This document shows positions 46,707-55,294 of a DNA stretch of 64,000 nucleotides, piece by piece. The DNA is from an uncultured Aquimarina sp. (GTDB lineage: Bacteria; Bacteroidota; Bacteroidia; Flavobacteriales; Flavobacteriaceae), in the NCBI RefSeq assembly GCF_947495315.1, contig NZ_CANLYD010000010.1, positions 165,766 through 229,765 on the forward strand. Direction: 5' to 3'. How positions within the stretch are numbered: the stretch's first letter is position 1; each line of letters opens with the position of its first letter. A program made the position numbers and the translations under genes. Under the pieces are notes generated by a model. The model saw nothing but the letters and a program-made list of their open reading frames with translations. It made no database searches and was not told the origin of the DNA.

Positions 46707-47258
46707 ATGACGAATAGACTATATTTTTTATTTTTTACACTCCTACTTATAAGTTGTAGCGAAGGTGATATTATAGAATTTTCTGTTGACGATTTAAACG
46801 GAGATCTGGAAAATTGCTCTAATGAGAATGACAATACTTTTGTATTTTTCGTAATTGATCAAGGTATAAATAGATCTCTCTCTTTAAATTTCACAGATAC
46901 GAGTTTTGAAATTAATCCAGAAAACGTTTCTGACATATCTCTAGATGAACCTACTGTAATTACCCTAAATACGACTAACAATCAATTTATTTATAGAGAA
47001 TTTGATACTGCCATTAGCGGAGATGAGTATTTTTGTAATAGTATTCCAGTTAGTGATATTAATGTAACCTTAGAATTAATAAGTACTAATGGAACTGCTG
47101 ATATTAGTTATGAAGCTGCGGAGGATCAACCTGATCCTACTCAAACTAATTATTCCAGAACTGTTATATTGAGAGATGTAACACTAGAAGGTGGTGGTAT
47201 TGCAATTCGAAAGGAAATATTAGAGCTAGGATCCGATAATATACTCATTCCCAACTAG
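46707..47258 (+). CDS. lipoprotein paralogous to the N-domain of its upstream neighbour
   Basis: The 183-aa product has a lipobox (FTLLLISC). Its domain aligns with the N-domain of the TSP3 lipoprotein: IYREFDTAISGDEYFCNSIP against IYRKFNTAITSDYYCNNIP, and LELISTNGTADI against EELLSVSGEATI. It lacks the TSP3 stalk. The two genes are 10 bp apart and probably co-transcribed. Function unknown; the pair of stalked and unstalked versions suggests a complex. Confidence 0.75.
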   Translation: MTNRLYFLFFTLLLISCSEGDIIEFSVDDLNGDLENCSNENDNTFVFFVIDQGINRSLSLNFTDTSFEINPENVSDISLDEPTVITLNTTNNQFIYREFDTAISGDEYFCNSIPVSDINVTLELISTNGTADISYEAAEDQPDPTQTNYSRTVILRDVTLEGGGIAIRKEILELGSDNILIPN

Positions 47259-47816
47259 CTATCTGTTTTTTTTTGGGTTTTGTAGTATATATATTTCCAT
47301 AGCGCCAAGACCGTATTTTTTATAATCAGCATCTGACATACTAATATTGTCATATCTCCCAAACAAATACTTTAGTTCCTCCTTTAGAACTCCTTGTCCT
47401 ACACCATGAATAAAAACGACCCTTGGAATACGTTTACTGATTGCAAAATCTAATTGTCTTTTTGCAGTATCTAGTTGTAAAGTAACCATCTCATGATTAG
47501 TCATTCTTTTCGTAGATTTAACTAGCTTATGGATATGGAGGTCTACTTCCATTGGCGGTATACTCCTTTCTTTAGGTTTTATTACTGGTCTTTTGGGTTT
47601 CTTTTTAAAAACCTCTTTTTCCTGTAAATTCTTCTCTATTTCTTCATAGGAAGGAACAATTAAATTATCAGATTGCTCTTTCACTAATTCATTAGTCATA
47701 AAAACCATATCAAAACCATCATCGGATGTTATGGTTATGTCATTGCCATTTACAGAAATCACCTTACCGGTAATGGGCTCGTCTAATACCGAAACTATAT
47801 CTCCTATCTTAATCAT
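47259..47816 (-). CDS. Smr-domain protein with N-terminal DUF2027-like part
   Basis: The 185-aa protein has an N-terminal beta-barrel-like region (IKIGDIVSVLDEPITGKVIS), a basic linker and a C-terminal Smr domain (VDLHIHKLV, then FIHGVGQGVLKEELKYLF). Smr domains have nuclease or nucleic-acid-binding roles linked to MutS2; here it stands alone, without the MutS core. It shares its 3' end with the convergent lipoprotein gene with no spacer. Confidence 0.85.
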   Translation of the reverse strand: MIKIGDIVSVLDEPITGKVISVNGNDITITSDDGFDMVFMTNELVKEQSDNLIVPSYEEIEKNLQEKEVFKKKPKRPVIKPKERSIPPMEVDLHIHKLVKSTKRMTNHEMVTLQLDTAKRQLDFAISKRIPRVVFIHGVGQGVLKEELKYLFGRYDNISMSDADYKKYGLGAMEIYILQNPKKNR

Positions 47817-47821
47817 GCTGT

Positions 47822-48043
47822 CTACTCCTCTTCTTCGTTATTTTTAGGATGTTCTATATTATTATTTGTTGATCTGGATGATACACTTGTATTTATTATA
47901 AATATTCCTGACATCAAGCATACAATTCCTGCACTCTGCAGATAATAGTTCTTTTTAGCTGATACTATTTCAACAATTAAAAAAATAGCACCTACAGTTA
48001 TTAAAAGGAGACTACAGATCTTTTTCAATTTAATTTTATCCAT
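47822..48043 (-). CDS. small two-helix membrane protein
   Basis: The 73-aa product has two hydrophobic stretches (ICSLLLITVGAIFLIVEIV and AGIVCLMSGIFIINTSV) joined by a short basic turn, and an acidic tail (NNEEEE). I do not recognise it. It precedes the Smr gene by 5 bp on the same strand. Confidence 0.55.
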   Translation of the reverse strand: MDKIKLKKICSLLLITVGAIFLIVEIVSAKKNYYLQSAGIVCLMSGIFIINTSVSSRSTNNNIEHPKNNEEEE

Positions 48044-48133
48044 TATGCAAAAGTATCAAATATTAGATTTTTTCCGCACATTAATTTTTCGAATACTCAA
48101 ATTGTGTATATTGTGCCACATAATTAAGAAAAA

Positions 48134-48424
48134 ATGTCTTTGGAAAAGTATATGTTTCCTTGTCTAAACAAAAAACTCTTTGGTGTCGATTGTTTGGGAT
48201 GTGGTTTACAAAGGTCGGTAGTTCTTCTGTTTAAGGGAGAATTTGTTGCTGCTTTCCAAATGTATCCGGCAATATATCCCTTACTTATTCTCCTTTTTTT
48301 CTTAGGGTTTAATTTTTTTATTAAATTTAAACAAGATTCACTTATTAAAGTGAGCTTAACTATTATATCTGTGCTTACAATAGTTGTAAGCTATCTAATC
48401 AAAATGAAATTCATTTTTAACTAA
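48134..48424 (+). CDS. DUF2752 membrane protein, copy 1
   Basis: The 96-aa protein has the DUF2752 signature CLGCGLQRS near residue 24 and two membrane helices after it (YPLLILLFFLGFNFFI and VSLTIISVLTIVVSYLI). Function unknown. It is the first gene of a cassette that is repeated downstream. Confidence 0.85.
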   Translation: MSLEKYMFPCLNKKLFGVDCLGCGLQRSVVLLFKGEFVAAFQMYPAIYPLLILLFFLGFNFFIKFKQDSLIKVSLTIISVLTIVVSYLIKMKFIFN

Positions 48425-48435
48425 TCAACTATTTT

Positions 48436-48753
48436 ATGGAAAAACAAACCTTACCTAACTCTACCCTTATTTTAGTATTTGGTATTTTATCAATTTTAGG
48501 ATGCTGCTGTTATGGAATTCTTGGTCTTATTTTTGCGATAGTGGCTTTGGTTCTTGCCAAAAAAGCTACAGCAATGTACACAGAAAACCCTGAACTATAC
48601 GAAGGATATAATAACGTAAAAACTGGAAAAATATTAGCTATAATTGGTTTAATCCTAAGTGCTATTTATCTAGTATTTGTTGTTATTATGTTTGCAACCA
48701 TCGGCTATGAAGGTTATATGGATATGGTTAGAGAGCAAATGGGACAATATTAA
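48436..48753 (+). CDS. CCC-motif membrane protein, copy 1
   Basis: The 105-aa protein carries the triple cysteine in SILGCCCYGILGLIFAIVAL and a second membrane span (ILAIIGLILSAIYLVFVVIM); between them lies a cytosolic loop (ENPELYEGYNNVKTGK). The family is regularly found next to DUF2752 in Bacteroidota. Function unknown. Confidence 0.85.
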   Translation: MEKQTLPNSTLILVFGILSILGCCCYGILGLIFAIVALVLAKKATAMYTENPELYEGYNNVKTGKILAIIGLILSAIYLVFVVIMFATIGYEGYMDMVREQMGQY

Positions 48754-48778
48754 TGAACCCAAAAATTTAATATATTTA

Positions 48779-48808
48779 AAACTGCTTTGTTTATTACAAG
48801 GCAGTTTT
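48779..48808 (+). terminator. terminator between the two DUF2752/CCC cassettes
   Basis: AACTGCTTTGT and ACAAGGCAGTT pair, with one G-T, around a short loop, followed by T residues; placed 26 bp after the copy 1 stop. Confidence 0.7.
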
Positions 48809-48829
48809 TATTTTCTGGGCTTATTAAGG

Positions 48830-49132
48830 ATGAATGAAATAATAACTTTCCTTGAGAACAATCTTCTATTTTGTCCTTCTAAAGAATTCATAGGAATTGA
48901 ATGTTTAGGTTGCGGGCTTCAAAGAAGCTTTATTCTTTTGATAAAAGGAGAATTTCTGAACTCTATCATAATGTATCCTGCCTTAATCCCAATGCTTATT
49001 ATGATAGGATATTTAGTTAGCCACATCTACTTTGATTTTAAAAATGGGGCAAGTATCCTTAAATACTTTTATTTCTTGAATATAATTCTTATTGTTGCCA
49101 ATTATTTTATCAAACAATTATCATATATATAA
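48830..49132 (+). CDS. DUF2752 membrane protein, copy 2
   Basis: I start this 100-aa protein at 48830 (MNEIITFLENNLLFCPSKEF), which matches copy 1 in layout; the longer in-frame extension runs through the terminator and the end of the previous gene and is spurious. The CLGCGLQRS signature is fully kept, as are the IKGEFLNSIIMYPALIPML region and a second membrane span. The next gene's ATG starts right after its stop. Confidence 0.85.
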   Translation: MNEIITFLENNLLFCPSKEFIGIECLGCGLQRSFILLIKGEFLNSIIMYPALIPMLIMIGYLVSHIYFDFKNGASILKYFYFLNIILIVANYFIKQLSYI

Positions 49133-49441
49133 ATGGAAAACAAACAACAATTACCTAATGCTACTCTTGTTTTAATCTTTGGTATTGTTTCAATAGTTAC
49201 TTGCTTTTGTTACGGAATTATTGGACTAATATTTGGAATAGTAGCCTTAGTAATTTCTAAACAGTCAATCAAACTTTATAATGAAAATCCAGAACTCTAT
49301 TATGGATATGAAAACCTAAAAGCTGGAAGAATTTGTGCAATAGTTGGTATCTCTCTTAGTTCGTTATATTTATTATTTATCCTGGCATACATTATTTTTG
49401 TAGGTGCTTTGATTCCATGGACAGAGATAATAAATCAATAG
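49133..49441 (+). CDS. CCC-motif membrane protein, copy 2
   Basis: The 102-aa paralogue of the gene at 48436 keeps QLPNATLVLIFGIVSIVTC, but the triple cysteine is now CFC, so only two of the three cysteines remain. The loop (NENPELYYGYENLKAGR) and second span are conserved. It has no spacer to the DUF2752 gene in front, so translation is likely coupled. Confidence 0.85.
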   Translation: MENKQQLPNATLVLIFGIVSIVTCFCYGIIGLIFGIVALVISKQSIKLYNENPELYYGYENLKAGRICAIVGISLSSLYLLFILAYIIFVGALIPWTEIINQ

Positions 49442-49547
49442 GATTTTATAACTCATAATTATTGGTACTTATTTTTAGATCGCAAACAATTAGGACTTTT
49501 TACAACATAAACATTATTTTTTATCACCTAAGGATTAAAACTAAAAA

Positions 49548-49567
49548 AATCCCGCTTACACGGGATT
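49548..49567 (-). terminator. terminator of the proteorhodopsin gene
   Basis: AATCCCG (49548-49554) and CGGGATT (49561-49567) form the stem; read on the minus strand it is followed by a T run. It lies 25 bp after the rhodopsin stop. Confidence 0.8.
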
Positions 49568-49591
49568 CTTATTTAATTGAATAGAATTAGA

Positions 49592-50332
49592 TTATGTTAC
49601 TACATTTTCTTTGGAAGATGCAGTTACAGCGAGGTTATATACAACTAGTCCAAATCCTATTTTATTTATAGCATCTCCGATATTATATACTACGTCCATT
49701 GCTAAACCTCCAAAAATACCGTCATACCATCCAGGAGTTCCAGCCATATACCCTATTGGATAAATAGCCCATCCGACAAGTACAAACCAACAAAGTGTTT
49801 TGTGGGCACTTAACACAGCCCCTCCAGCCTCTTGAGCAAGCTTTTTTGCTTTTCCTAACCAAATATCATATACAATTACAAAGTAAGCAATACCCGATAC
49901 AAGACCCCATAACCAAGCCTGATCTCTATACACCGCTTCTCCGAAGTAACCTGTAACCAACATAATAACAGATAAGAAAATTAACCTCCACATTAGTGAT
50001 TTTTTTGCTCCCGCAACCTTGAGTATCAAATAAAACTCAACACACATTAATGGAACGGTAAGAATCCAATCTACATAACGAAAAAACGTAGGGGAATTTC
50101 CATAACTATACCAATAATCTCTCATATACCAATAATGTACAGCAGCAATAAAGGTAATAAGTCCAGAAACTAGAATAGATGTTCTCCACTTTTTATCAAA
50201 ACTACTCATAGAAAAGAAGAAAAACGCAGAAGCGGCCATCATAGCCATACATCCTACAAAAAATGTAAAACCGACATAATCATCAGTTGCAATCTCTGGG
50301 GACAAAAACATGAATGTTAAAAAATTTTTCAT
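49592..50332 (-). CDS. proteorhodopsin, light-driven outward proton pump
   Basis: The 246-aa seven-helix protein binds retinal through Lys224 (DAINKIGFG). The pump motif is D-T-E: proton acceptor Asp88, Thr92 and donor Glu99 in RYVDWILTVPLMCVEFYL, with the counterion-linked His66 (AAVHYWYMR). This differs from sodium pumps (NDQ) and chloride pumps (NTQ). Met96 at the spectral switch position predicts green absorption. Light would add to the proton gradient in the inner membrane. A -7 box lies at 50358-50365, and blh is divergent. Confidence 0.97.
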   Translation of the reverse strand: MKNFLTFMFLSPEIATDDYVGFTFFVGCMAMMAASAFFFFSMSSFDKKWRTSILVSGLITFIAAVHYWYMRDYWYSYGNSPTFFRYVDWILTVPLMCVEFYLILKVAGAKKSLMWRLIFLSVIMLVTGYFGEAVYRDQAWLWGLVSGIAYFVIVYDIWLGKAKKLAQEAGGAVLSAHKTLCWFVLVGWAIYPIGYMAGTPGWYDGIFGGLAMDVVYNIGDAINKIGFGLVVYNLAVTASSKENVVT

Positions 50333-50343
50333 AGCGTTAATTT

Positions 50344-50365
50344 TAAATTTGTTTAAACAAATTTA
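50344..50365. promoter_or_regulatory. 22-bp perfect palindrome carrying -7 boxes on both strands
   Basis: The half-sites TAAATTTGTTT (50344-50354) and AAACAAATTTA (50355-50365) are exact reverse complements. On the + strand TAAATTTG (50344-50351) fits the blh -7 box; on the minus strand the same sequence (50358-50365) fits the rhodopsin -7 box. The predicted leader of rhodopsin is about 19 nt. Confidence 0.65.
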
Positions 50366-50371
50366 GTAAAG

Positions 50372-50392
50372 GTTAAACAAAAAATGTTTAAC
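50372..50392. promoter_or_regulatory. inverted repeat overlapping the first possible blh start codon
   Basis: GTTAAACA (50372-50379) and TGTTTAAC (50385-50392) are separated by 5 bp. The half-site shares TTTAAACA-type sequence with the neighbouring palindrome, suggesting one regulator binds both. The ATG at 50384 lies inside it. Confidence 0.5.
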
Positions 50393-51313
50393 TTTATGAT
50401 AACTTTATTAAACATTATGAAAAATAATAGGCGTTTTTTTTTCGAATTGAGAAATTATATGTTAATTTTCACCTTTTTCTCTCTTTGGGTTTCAACTTAT
50501 TTTAAGGAAGAAACTGAAAATATTTTAGCGTATATTTTAATACTATCTCTGGGAATATTACACGGAACAAATGATATAAAATTAATTAGAAAAGAATCTA
50601 GCGATAAAAACAGAGGAACGAGTAAAAAAATCCTGTATTTCTATCTTTTATTTATCATCACGGGAATTTTATTTTTTTATTATATTCCTTCAATGGCTCT
50701 TTTAATTTTCATTCTTTTTAGCGCCTTTCATTTCGGAGAGCAACATTGGATTTCTAGGCTTACTAAAAAATCAATCGCCATTAAATTCATTTATATTGCT
50801 TACGGCATAACCATTCTTGGATTATTATTTTTAAATAATAATCTAGAAGTATCAGAAGTGATTAATAATATCGCAGGTACATACATATCTAAAGATGTCT
50901 ATGTATATGCTACAATATTCTCTTTTTTAGTTTTAGTAATTATATCTATAAGACTAATTGCGAATAAAATTATCAAGGTGAATATATGGGAAGAATTATT
51001 TTACCTGTTATTATTCTACATAATTTTTCAAACTGCATCTTTACTATGGGCCTTTGCAATTTACTTCATTTTTTGGCATAGTATCCCGTCATTAGCAGAT
51101 CAAGTATATTTTTTGTACGGGAATTATAAAAAGGAGAATTTTATTAAATACTTAAAATCCTCCTTTCTACATTGGATTATTTCTATTGTTGGGCTAGCAA
51201 TGCTTTTTTTAATATTCGGAAATCAGGACCGACTTTTCCTTTCAATTTTCTTTACGTCAATCGCCGCTATTACTTTTCCTCATGTTTGGATTATGGCCAA
51301 ACTCAATAAATAA
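50384..51313 (+). CDS. blh: Brp/Blh-type beta-carotene 15,15'-dioxygenase
   Basis: The 309-aa membrane enzyme splits beta-carotene into two retinal molecules, the chromophore for the adjacent rhodopsin. It is all-helical with about 8 hydrophobic spans, and the iron-ligand histidines are found in LGILHGTND, FSAFHFGEQHW, IFWHSIPS and FPHVWIMA. The first ATG (50384) lies inside an inverted repeat; the ATG at 50417 (MKNNRRFFFELRN) is an equally good or better start, giving 298 aa. No carotenoid genes are in the window, so beta-carotene must be made elsewhere. Confidence 0.93.
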   Translation: MFNFMITLLNIMKNNRRFFFELRNYMLIFTFFSLWVSTYFKEETENILAYILILSLGILHGTNDIKLIRKESSDKNRGTSKKILYFYLLFIITGILFFYYIPSMALLIFILFSAFHFGEQHWISRLTKKSIAIKFIYIAYGITILGLLFLNNNLEVSEVINNIAGTYISKDVYVYATIFSFLVLVIISIRLIANKIIKVNIWEELFYLLLFYIIFQTASLLWAFAIYFIFWHSIPSLADQVYFLYGNYKKENFIKYLKSSFLHWIISIVGLAMLFLIFGNQDRLFLSIFFTSIAAITFPHVWIMAKLNK

Positions 51314-51317
51314 CAAA

Positions 51318-52598
51318 TTATTCCTCAAATTTCTCAAGCGTCTTGGTAATAATTTCAACGCATTCTAATAACTGTTCTTTAGTCATTACCAATGGTGGTG
51401 CAAAACGTATGATATTACCATGAGTTGGTTTTGCTAATAACCCATTTTCTTTTAAGGCCACACAAATATTCCATGCGGTTTCACTTTCTTCATCATCATT
51501 TATCACAATAGCATTCAGCAATCCTTTACCACGAACAAGGTTAACGATATTGGATGTTTTGATATATTCATTCAATTCTGATCTGAATAACTCTCCTAAC
51601 TGATATGCATTTTCTGCAAGTTTTTCATCCCGAACAACTTCTAGTGCTGCAACCGCAACTGCTGCTGCCACAGGATTTCCTCCAAAGGTACTTCCGTGGT
51701 TACCAGGTCTGATCACTTCCATAATATCATCATTCGCTAATACACCAGAAACCGGATATGCTCCACCACTCAATGCTTTACCAAGAATCAACATATCAGG
51801 CTTTACATTAGGTGTTCCAGAACAGTTTTTATCACTACAAGAACAATTACCACAAGTAGCTAGTAATCTACCTGTTCTTGCAATTCCTGTCTGAACTTCG
51901 TCTGCAATAAATAATACGTTGTGTTTTTCGCATAATGCTTTTGCTTTAGACAAATAATCCTCAGAAGGAACATATACACCAGCTTCTCCTTGTATCGGTT
52001 CAACTAAAAATCCAGCTACATTGTTATTATTCTCTAATGTTTCTTCTAATGCCTTAATATTATCGTACTCAATTTTTATAAATCCAGCTGTATAAGGTCC
52101 AAAGTTCTTACGAGCTACAGGATCATTAGAAAAAGAAATTATTGTAGTAGTTCTTCCGTGAAAGTTATTTTCACATACTATAATCTGTGCTTCATTCTCA
52201 GCAATACCTTTCTTTTCATAAGCCCATTTTCTACATATTTTTAATGCAGTTTCTACAGCTTCTGCACCCGTATTCATTGGCAACAACTTATCGAAACCAA
52301 AATACTCTGAAGCGAATTTTTCATATTCTCCTAACTTATCATTGTAAAATGCACGAGAAGTTAGCGTCAATGTCTGCGCCTGCTCCATCATTGCACCAAC
52401 AATTTTTGGATGACAGTGCCCTTGATTTACCGCAGAATATGCGCTTAAGAAATCATAATACTTTTTTCCTTCTACATCCCAAACATATACACCTTCTCCT
52501 TTATTTAAAACTACCGGCAATGGGTGATAGTTATGAGCTCCATACTTGTTTTCTAAATCGATTGCTTGTTGAGACGTTAATTTTTCTAAAACAGCCAT
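51318..52598 (-). CDS. rocD: ornithine aminotransferase
   Basis: The 426-aa class III PLP aminotransferase moves the delta-amino group of ornithine to 2-oxoglutarate, linking arginine and proline/glutamate metabolism. The PLP lysine is in LILGKALSGGAYPVS, and LFIADEVQTGIARTG provides the cofactor aspartate. A cysteine-rich insert, CGNCSCSDKNCSG, precedes the PLP lysine segment and is a feature I associate with Bacteroidota members. It is 4 bp from the convergent blh gene without a visible terminator. Confidence 0.93.
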   Translation of the reverse strand: MAVLEKLTSQQAIDLENKYGAHNYHPLPVVLNKGEGVYVWDVEGKKYYDFLSAYSAVNQGHCHPKIVGAMMEQAQTLTLTSRAFYNDKLGEYEKFASEYFGFDKLLPMNTGAEAVETALKICRKWAYEKKGIAENEAQIIVCENNFHGRTTTIISFSNDPVARKNFGPYTAGFIKIEYDNIKALEETLENNNNVAGFLVEPIQGEAGVYVPSEDYLSKAKALCEKHNVLFIADEVQTGIARTGRLLATCGNCSCSDKNCSGTPNVKPDMLILGKALSGGAYPVSGVLANDDIMEVIRPGNHGSTFGGNPVAAAVAVAALEVVRDEKLAENAYQLGELFRSELNEYIKTSNIVNLVRGKGLLNAIVINDDEESETAWNICVALKENGLLAKPTHGNIIRFAPPLVMTKEQLLECVEIITKTLEKFEE

Positions 52599-52827
52599 TT
52601 TTAATAATTTAAATTGATAAAATAACCATTCCTTCTGTACCTTTATCCTTTCGAAAAGACTCGAAAATTCAGCGTGGGAGAGAAATCATCCCTAAGAGAA
52701 TTGCAAAATTACTAAATCTTTATTGATTATTTAATTTTCGAGTCTGTAATGCATCCTATTTTTAATTATTCAAAATAATAGGTTTACTTTATTACGATTT
52801 AAGAATTTCAAAATCCAGAGCGCTTAA

Positions 52828-53214
52828 TTATTTATTATATTTTGCTGCAATAGATGAAATCTGCAACTCCAGTCTTTTAATTTCTCTTAATAATGCATTT
52901 TTATCCATTTGCATCCAAGAAAACAATTTAAGCATTGCTGTTATCATAATACAGAAAAAACCCGCTGCACTCCACCTGATAAGCTCATTCGTATTATCAG
53001 TACTTAAAAACTGAATTAGACAATATATAAAAAGCCCAAATACCACAAGGTTTACAATAAACATTATAATAATAATCCAACTATTCCTTGTCTTGAAAAG
53101 CCCTCCAACCATTTCCAGCAGGTTTTGCTCATCTAACTCGTCATAAAACTTCGCCTCTTCATTAGTTAATGTTTCTTTTATCAATTGATCGATATCTTCC
53201 ATTTTATTTTTCAT
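52828..53214 (-). CDS. small membrane protein of ECF sigma operon, DUF6768-like
   Basis: The 128-aa protein has a cytosolic N-part (EDIDQLIKETLTNEEAKFYD and NLLEMVGGLFKTRNSW) and two membrane helices (IIIIMFIVNLVVFGLFIYCL and AAGFFCIMITAMLKLF), then a short C-terminal helix. Its start overlaps the sigma factor gene by 11 bp. By position it may act as an anti-sigma factor, although no standard zinc-finger anti-sigma domain is present. Confidence 0.7.
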   Translation of the reverse strand: MKNKMEDIDQLIKETLTNEEAKFYDELDEQNLLEMVGGLFKTRNSWIIIIMFIVNLVVFGLFIYCLIQFLSTDNTNELIRWSAAGFFCIMITAMLKLFSWMQMDKNALLREIKRLELQISSIAAKYNK

Positions 53215-53767
53215 GATTTTTACTTTTTAGAATTAATTTTAATTTTTCTCTGGCGGTAAACAAACGAGATTTTACTGTACCTGTAGAAATGTTCGCTATT
53301 TTACCTATTTGCTTTACACTATAACCTTCGAGATAAAAAAGATGAAGCACCATTTGTTGATCATTAGGCAAAGTTTTTATAGCTTTTTTTAATACTATCA
53401 TTATACTATCATCCTTACCAGAAGTATCATCATCTATAGGATCTTGATATAGATTTTCGCTATAAGAGTCTATACTCTTTAATTCCTTTTTATTTTTTCG
53501 GAGCCAATCATATGACTTTCTGGTAACGATAGTCAATGCCCAACTTCCGAAGCTATTAGGATCCTTTAGATTATGGATTTTTATCAATATTGTGCTCCAG
53601 CTATCTTGAGCTATGTCTTTAGAAGCTTCTACATCCTTACTATACCAATACGCTTGTTTACATAACTTTTCATGCCATCGTTTAACAAGAATTGCTGCAG
53701 CTTTCTTATTTCCGGATTGGCATTGCAATACCAACAAAGAGTCAAATGTTTTATTGGTGTTTGTCAT
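53204..53767 (-). CDS. ECF-type RNA polymerase sigma factor
   Basis: The 187-aa protein has sigma region 2 (about 10-95, with KDIAQDSWSTILIKIHNL and SFGSWALTIVTRKSYDWLR) and region 4 (about 125-180, LPNDQQMVLHLFYLEGYSVK, then IGKIANISTGTVKSRLFTAREKL). It redirects RNA polymerase to a small regulon. The translationally coupled membrane protein downstream probably controls it. No own target promoter could be recognised. Confidence 0.92.
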   Translation of the reverse strand: MTNTNKTFDSLLVLQCQSGNKKAAAILVKRWHEKLCKQAYWYSKDVEASKDIAQDSWSTILIKIHNLKDPNSFGSWALTIVTRKSYDWLRKNKKELKSIDSYSENLYQDPIDDDTSGKDDSIMIVLKKAIKTLPNDQQMVLHLFYLEGYSVKQIGKIANISTGTVKSRLFTAREKLKLILKSKNHEK

Positions 53768-53869
53768 AGTAACCTTTATAATATAGACGTAGAAATATAA
53801 ATTAGGTTCATTTTTTTATTCTTTTTATAAGATATGTGGAATATTTAATAAGTATATAGTTTCTATTCT

Positions 53870-53877
53870 TATTTTTG
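53870..53877 (+). promoter_or_regulatory. -7 box for rlmD-like gene
   Basis: TATTTTTG matches TAnnTTTG and ends 4 bp before the ATG at 53882, so the transcript would be leaderless or nearly so. Confidence 0.5.
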
Positions 53878-53881
53878 CGCT

Positions 53882-55291
53882 ATGGCGAGAAAAAACAGAA
53901 AACAGGTTTTTGAAAACATAGAAGTGATCGATGCAGGGGCAAAAGGGAAAAGTATTGCCAAAGCTCCTGACGGAAAAATCATATTTATAAACAATGCGGT
54001 TCCTGGTGATGTAGTAGATATACAAACCACAAAAAAACGAAAAGCTTTTTACGAAGGGTCAGCAACTACTTTTCACAAAAAGTCCGATAAGCGAGTAGAT
54101 CCAGCTTGCGAACACTTTGGTACTTGTGGTGGATGCAAATGGCAGTTTATGGGATATGAACATCAACTATCATATAAGCAACAAGAAATAGTTAATAACC
54201 TGACACGTTTAGGTAAAATCGAATTACCTGCAGTAACTCCAATTCTAGGTTCTGAAGATCAATTTTTCTACAGAAATAAAATGGAATTTTCTTTTAGCGA
54301 TAGTAGGTGGTTGACACTAGAAGAAATCCAAAGTGATACCGAAATCAAAAATCGTAACGCATTAGGATTTCACATTCCCGGAATGTGGGATAAAATTTTG
54401 GATATAGATAAATGTCATTTACAAGAAGATCCAAGTAATGCTATTAGAAATAAGGTAAAGGAATTTGCTACTGAGAATGACTTACCGTTTTATAATGCCA
54501 GAAATCAAAGTGGCTTTCTACGTACTTTGATGATGAGAATTGTATCTACTGGAGAAATTATGGTACTAGTCCAGTTTTTTTATGAAGATGTGGAAAAAAG
54601 AACATTATTACTGGATTATATAGTTTCTGAGTTCCCCGAAATTACTTCTTTACAATATGTTGTAAATACGAAAGGAAATGATACCATATACGATCAAGAA
54701 GTGATCTGTTATCACGGAAAAGATCATATCGAAGAAGAAATGGAAGGGCTACGTTTTAAGATTAATGCCAAATCTTTTTACCAAACGAATTCTAAACAAG
54801 CTTACAAACTTTATAAGATAACAAGAGATTTTGCCGGTCTTACCGGAAATGAACTAGTATATGACTTATATACCGGTACAGGCACTATTGCTCAATTCGT
54901 AGCTAAAAAAGCAAAAAAAGTGATTGGTGTTGAAGCAGTTCCTGAAGCTATTGAAGATGCCAAGACAAATGCGAAACATAATAATATTGAGAATGTAGAA
55001 TTTTATGTTGGAGATATGAAAAAAGTGTTTACAACAGAATTTATCACAACTCACGGACAACCTGAAGTAGTTATCACCGATCCACCAAGAGATGGAATGC
55101 ATAAAGATGTTGTAGGTCAATTATTAAACATTTCACCCAATAAGATTGTATATGTAAGTTGCAATAGTGCAACACAAGCAAGAGATTTGTCGTTATTAGA
55201 TAGTATGTATAAAGTTACCAAAGTGCAGCCTGTAGATATGTTCCCACAAACACATCACGTAGAAAACGTAGTGTTATTAGAAAAAAGATAA
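53882..55291 (+). CDS. rlmD: 23S rRNA (uracil-C5)-methyltransferase, RlmD-like
   Basis: The 469-aa enzyme has an N-terminal TRAM domain (VIDAGAKGKSIAKAPDGKII), an Fe-S cysteine set (CEHFGTCGGCKWQ), the SAM loop (VYDLYTGTGTIAQFVA), the target-binding TDPPRDGMH and the catalytic cysteine in VYVSCNSATQARDL. It methylates uracil C5 in 23S rRNA; whether the site is U1939, U747 or both (RlmCD) cannot be told from sequence alone. DUF6452 follows 3 bp downstream. Confidence 0.9.
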   Translation: MARKNRKQVFENIEVIDAGAKGKSIAKAPDGKIIFINNAVPGDVVDIQTTKKRKAFYEGSATTFHKKSDKRVDPACEHFGTCGGCKWQFMGYEHQLSYKQQEIVNNLTRLGKIELPAVTPILGSEDQFFYRNKMEFSFSDSRWLTLEEIQSDTEIKNRNALGFHIPGMWDKILDIDKCHLQEDPSNAIRNKVKEFATENDLPFYNARNQSGFLRTLMMRIVSTGEIMVLVQFFYEDVEKRTLLLDYIVSEFPEITSLQYVVNTKGNDTIYDQEVICYHGKDHIEEEMEGLRFKINAKSFYQTNSKQAYKLYKITRDFAGLTGNELVYDLYTGTGTIAQFVAKKAKKVIGVEAVPEAIEDAKTNAKHNNIENVEFYVGDMKKVFTTEFITTHGQPEVVITDPPRDGMHKDVVGQLLNISPNKIVYVSCNSATQARDLSLLDSMYKVTKVQPVDMFPQTHHVENVVLLEKR

Positions 55292-55294
55292 TTC

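Noticed and set aside
48677..48829. N-terminal extension of DUF2752 copy 2
   Set aside because: It runs through the end of the CCC gene and the terminator hairpin and has no counterpart in copy 1.
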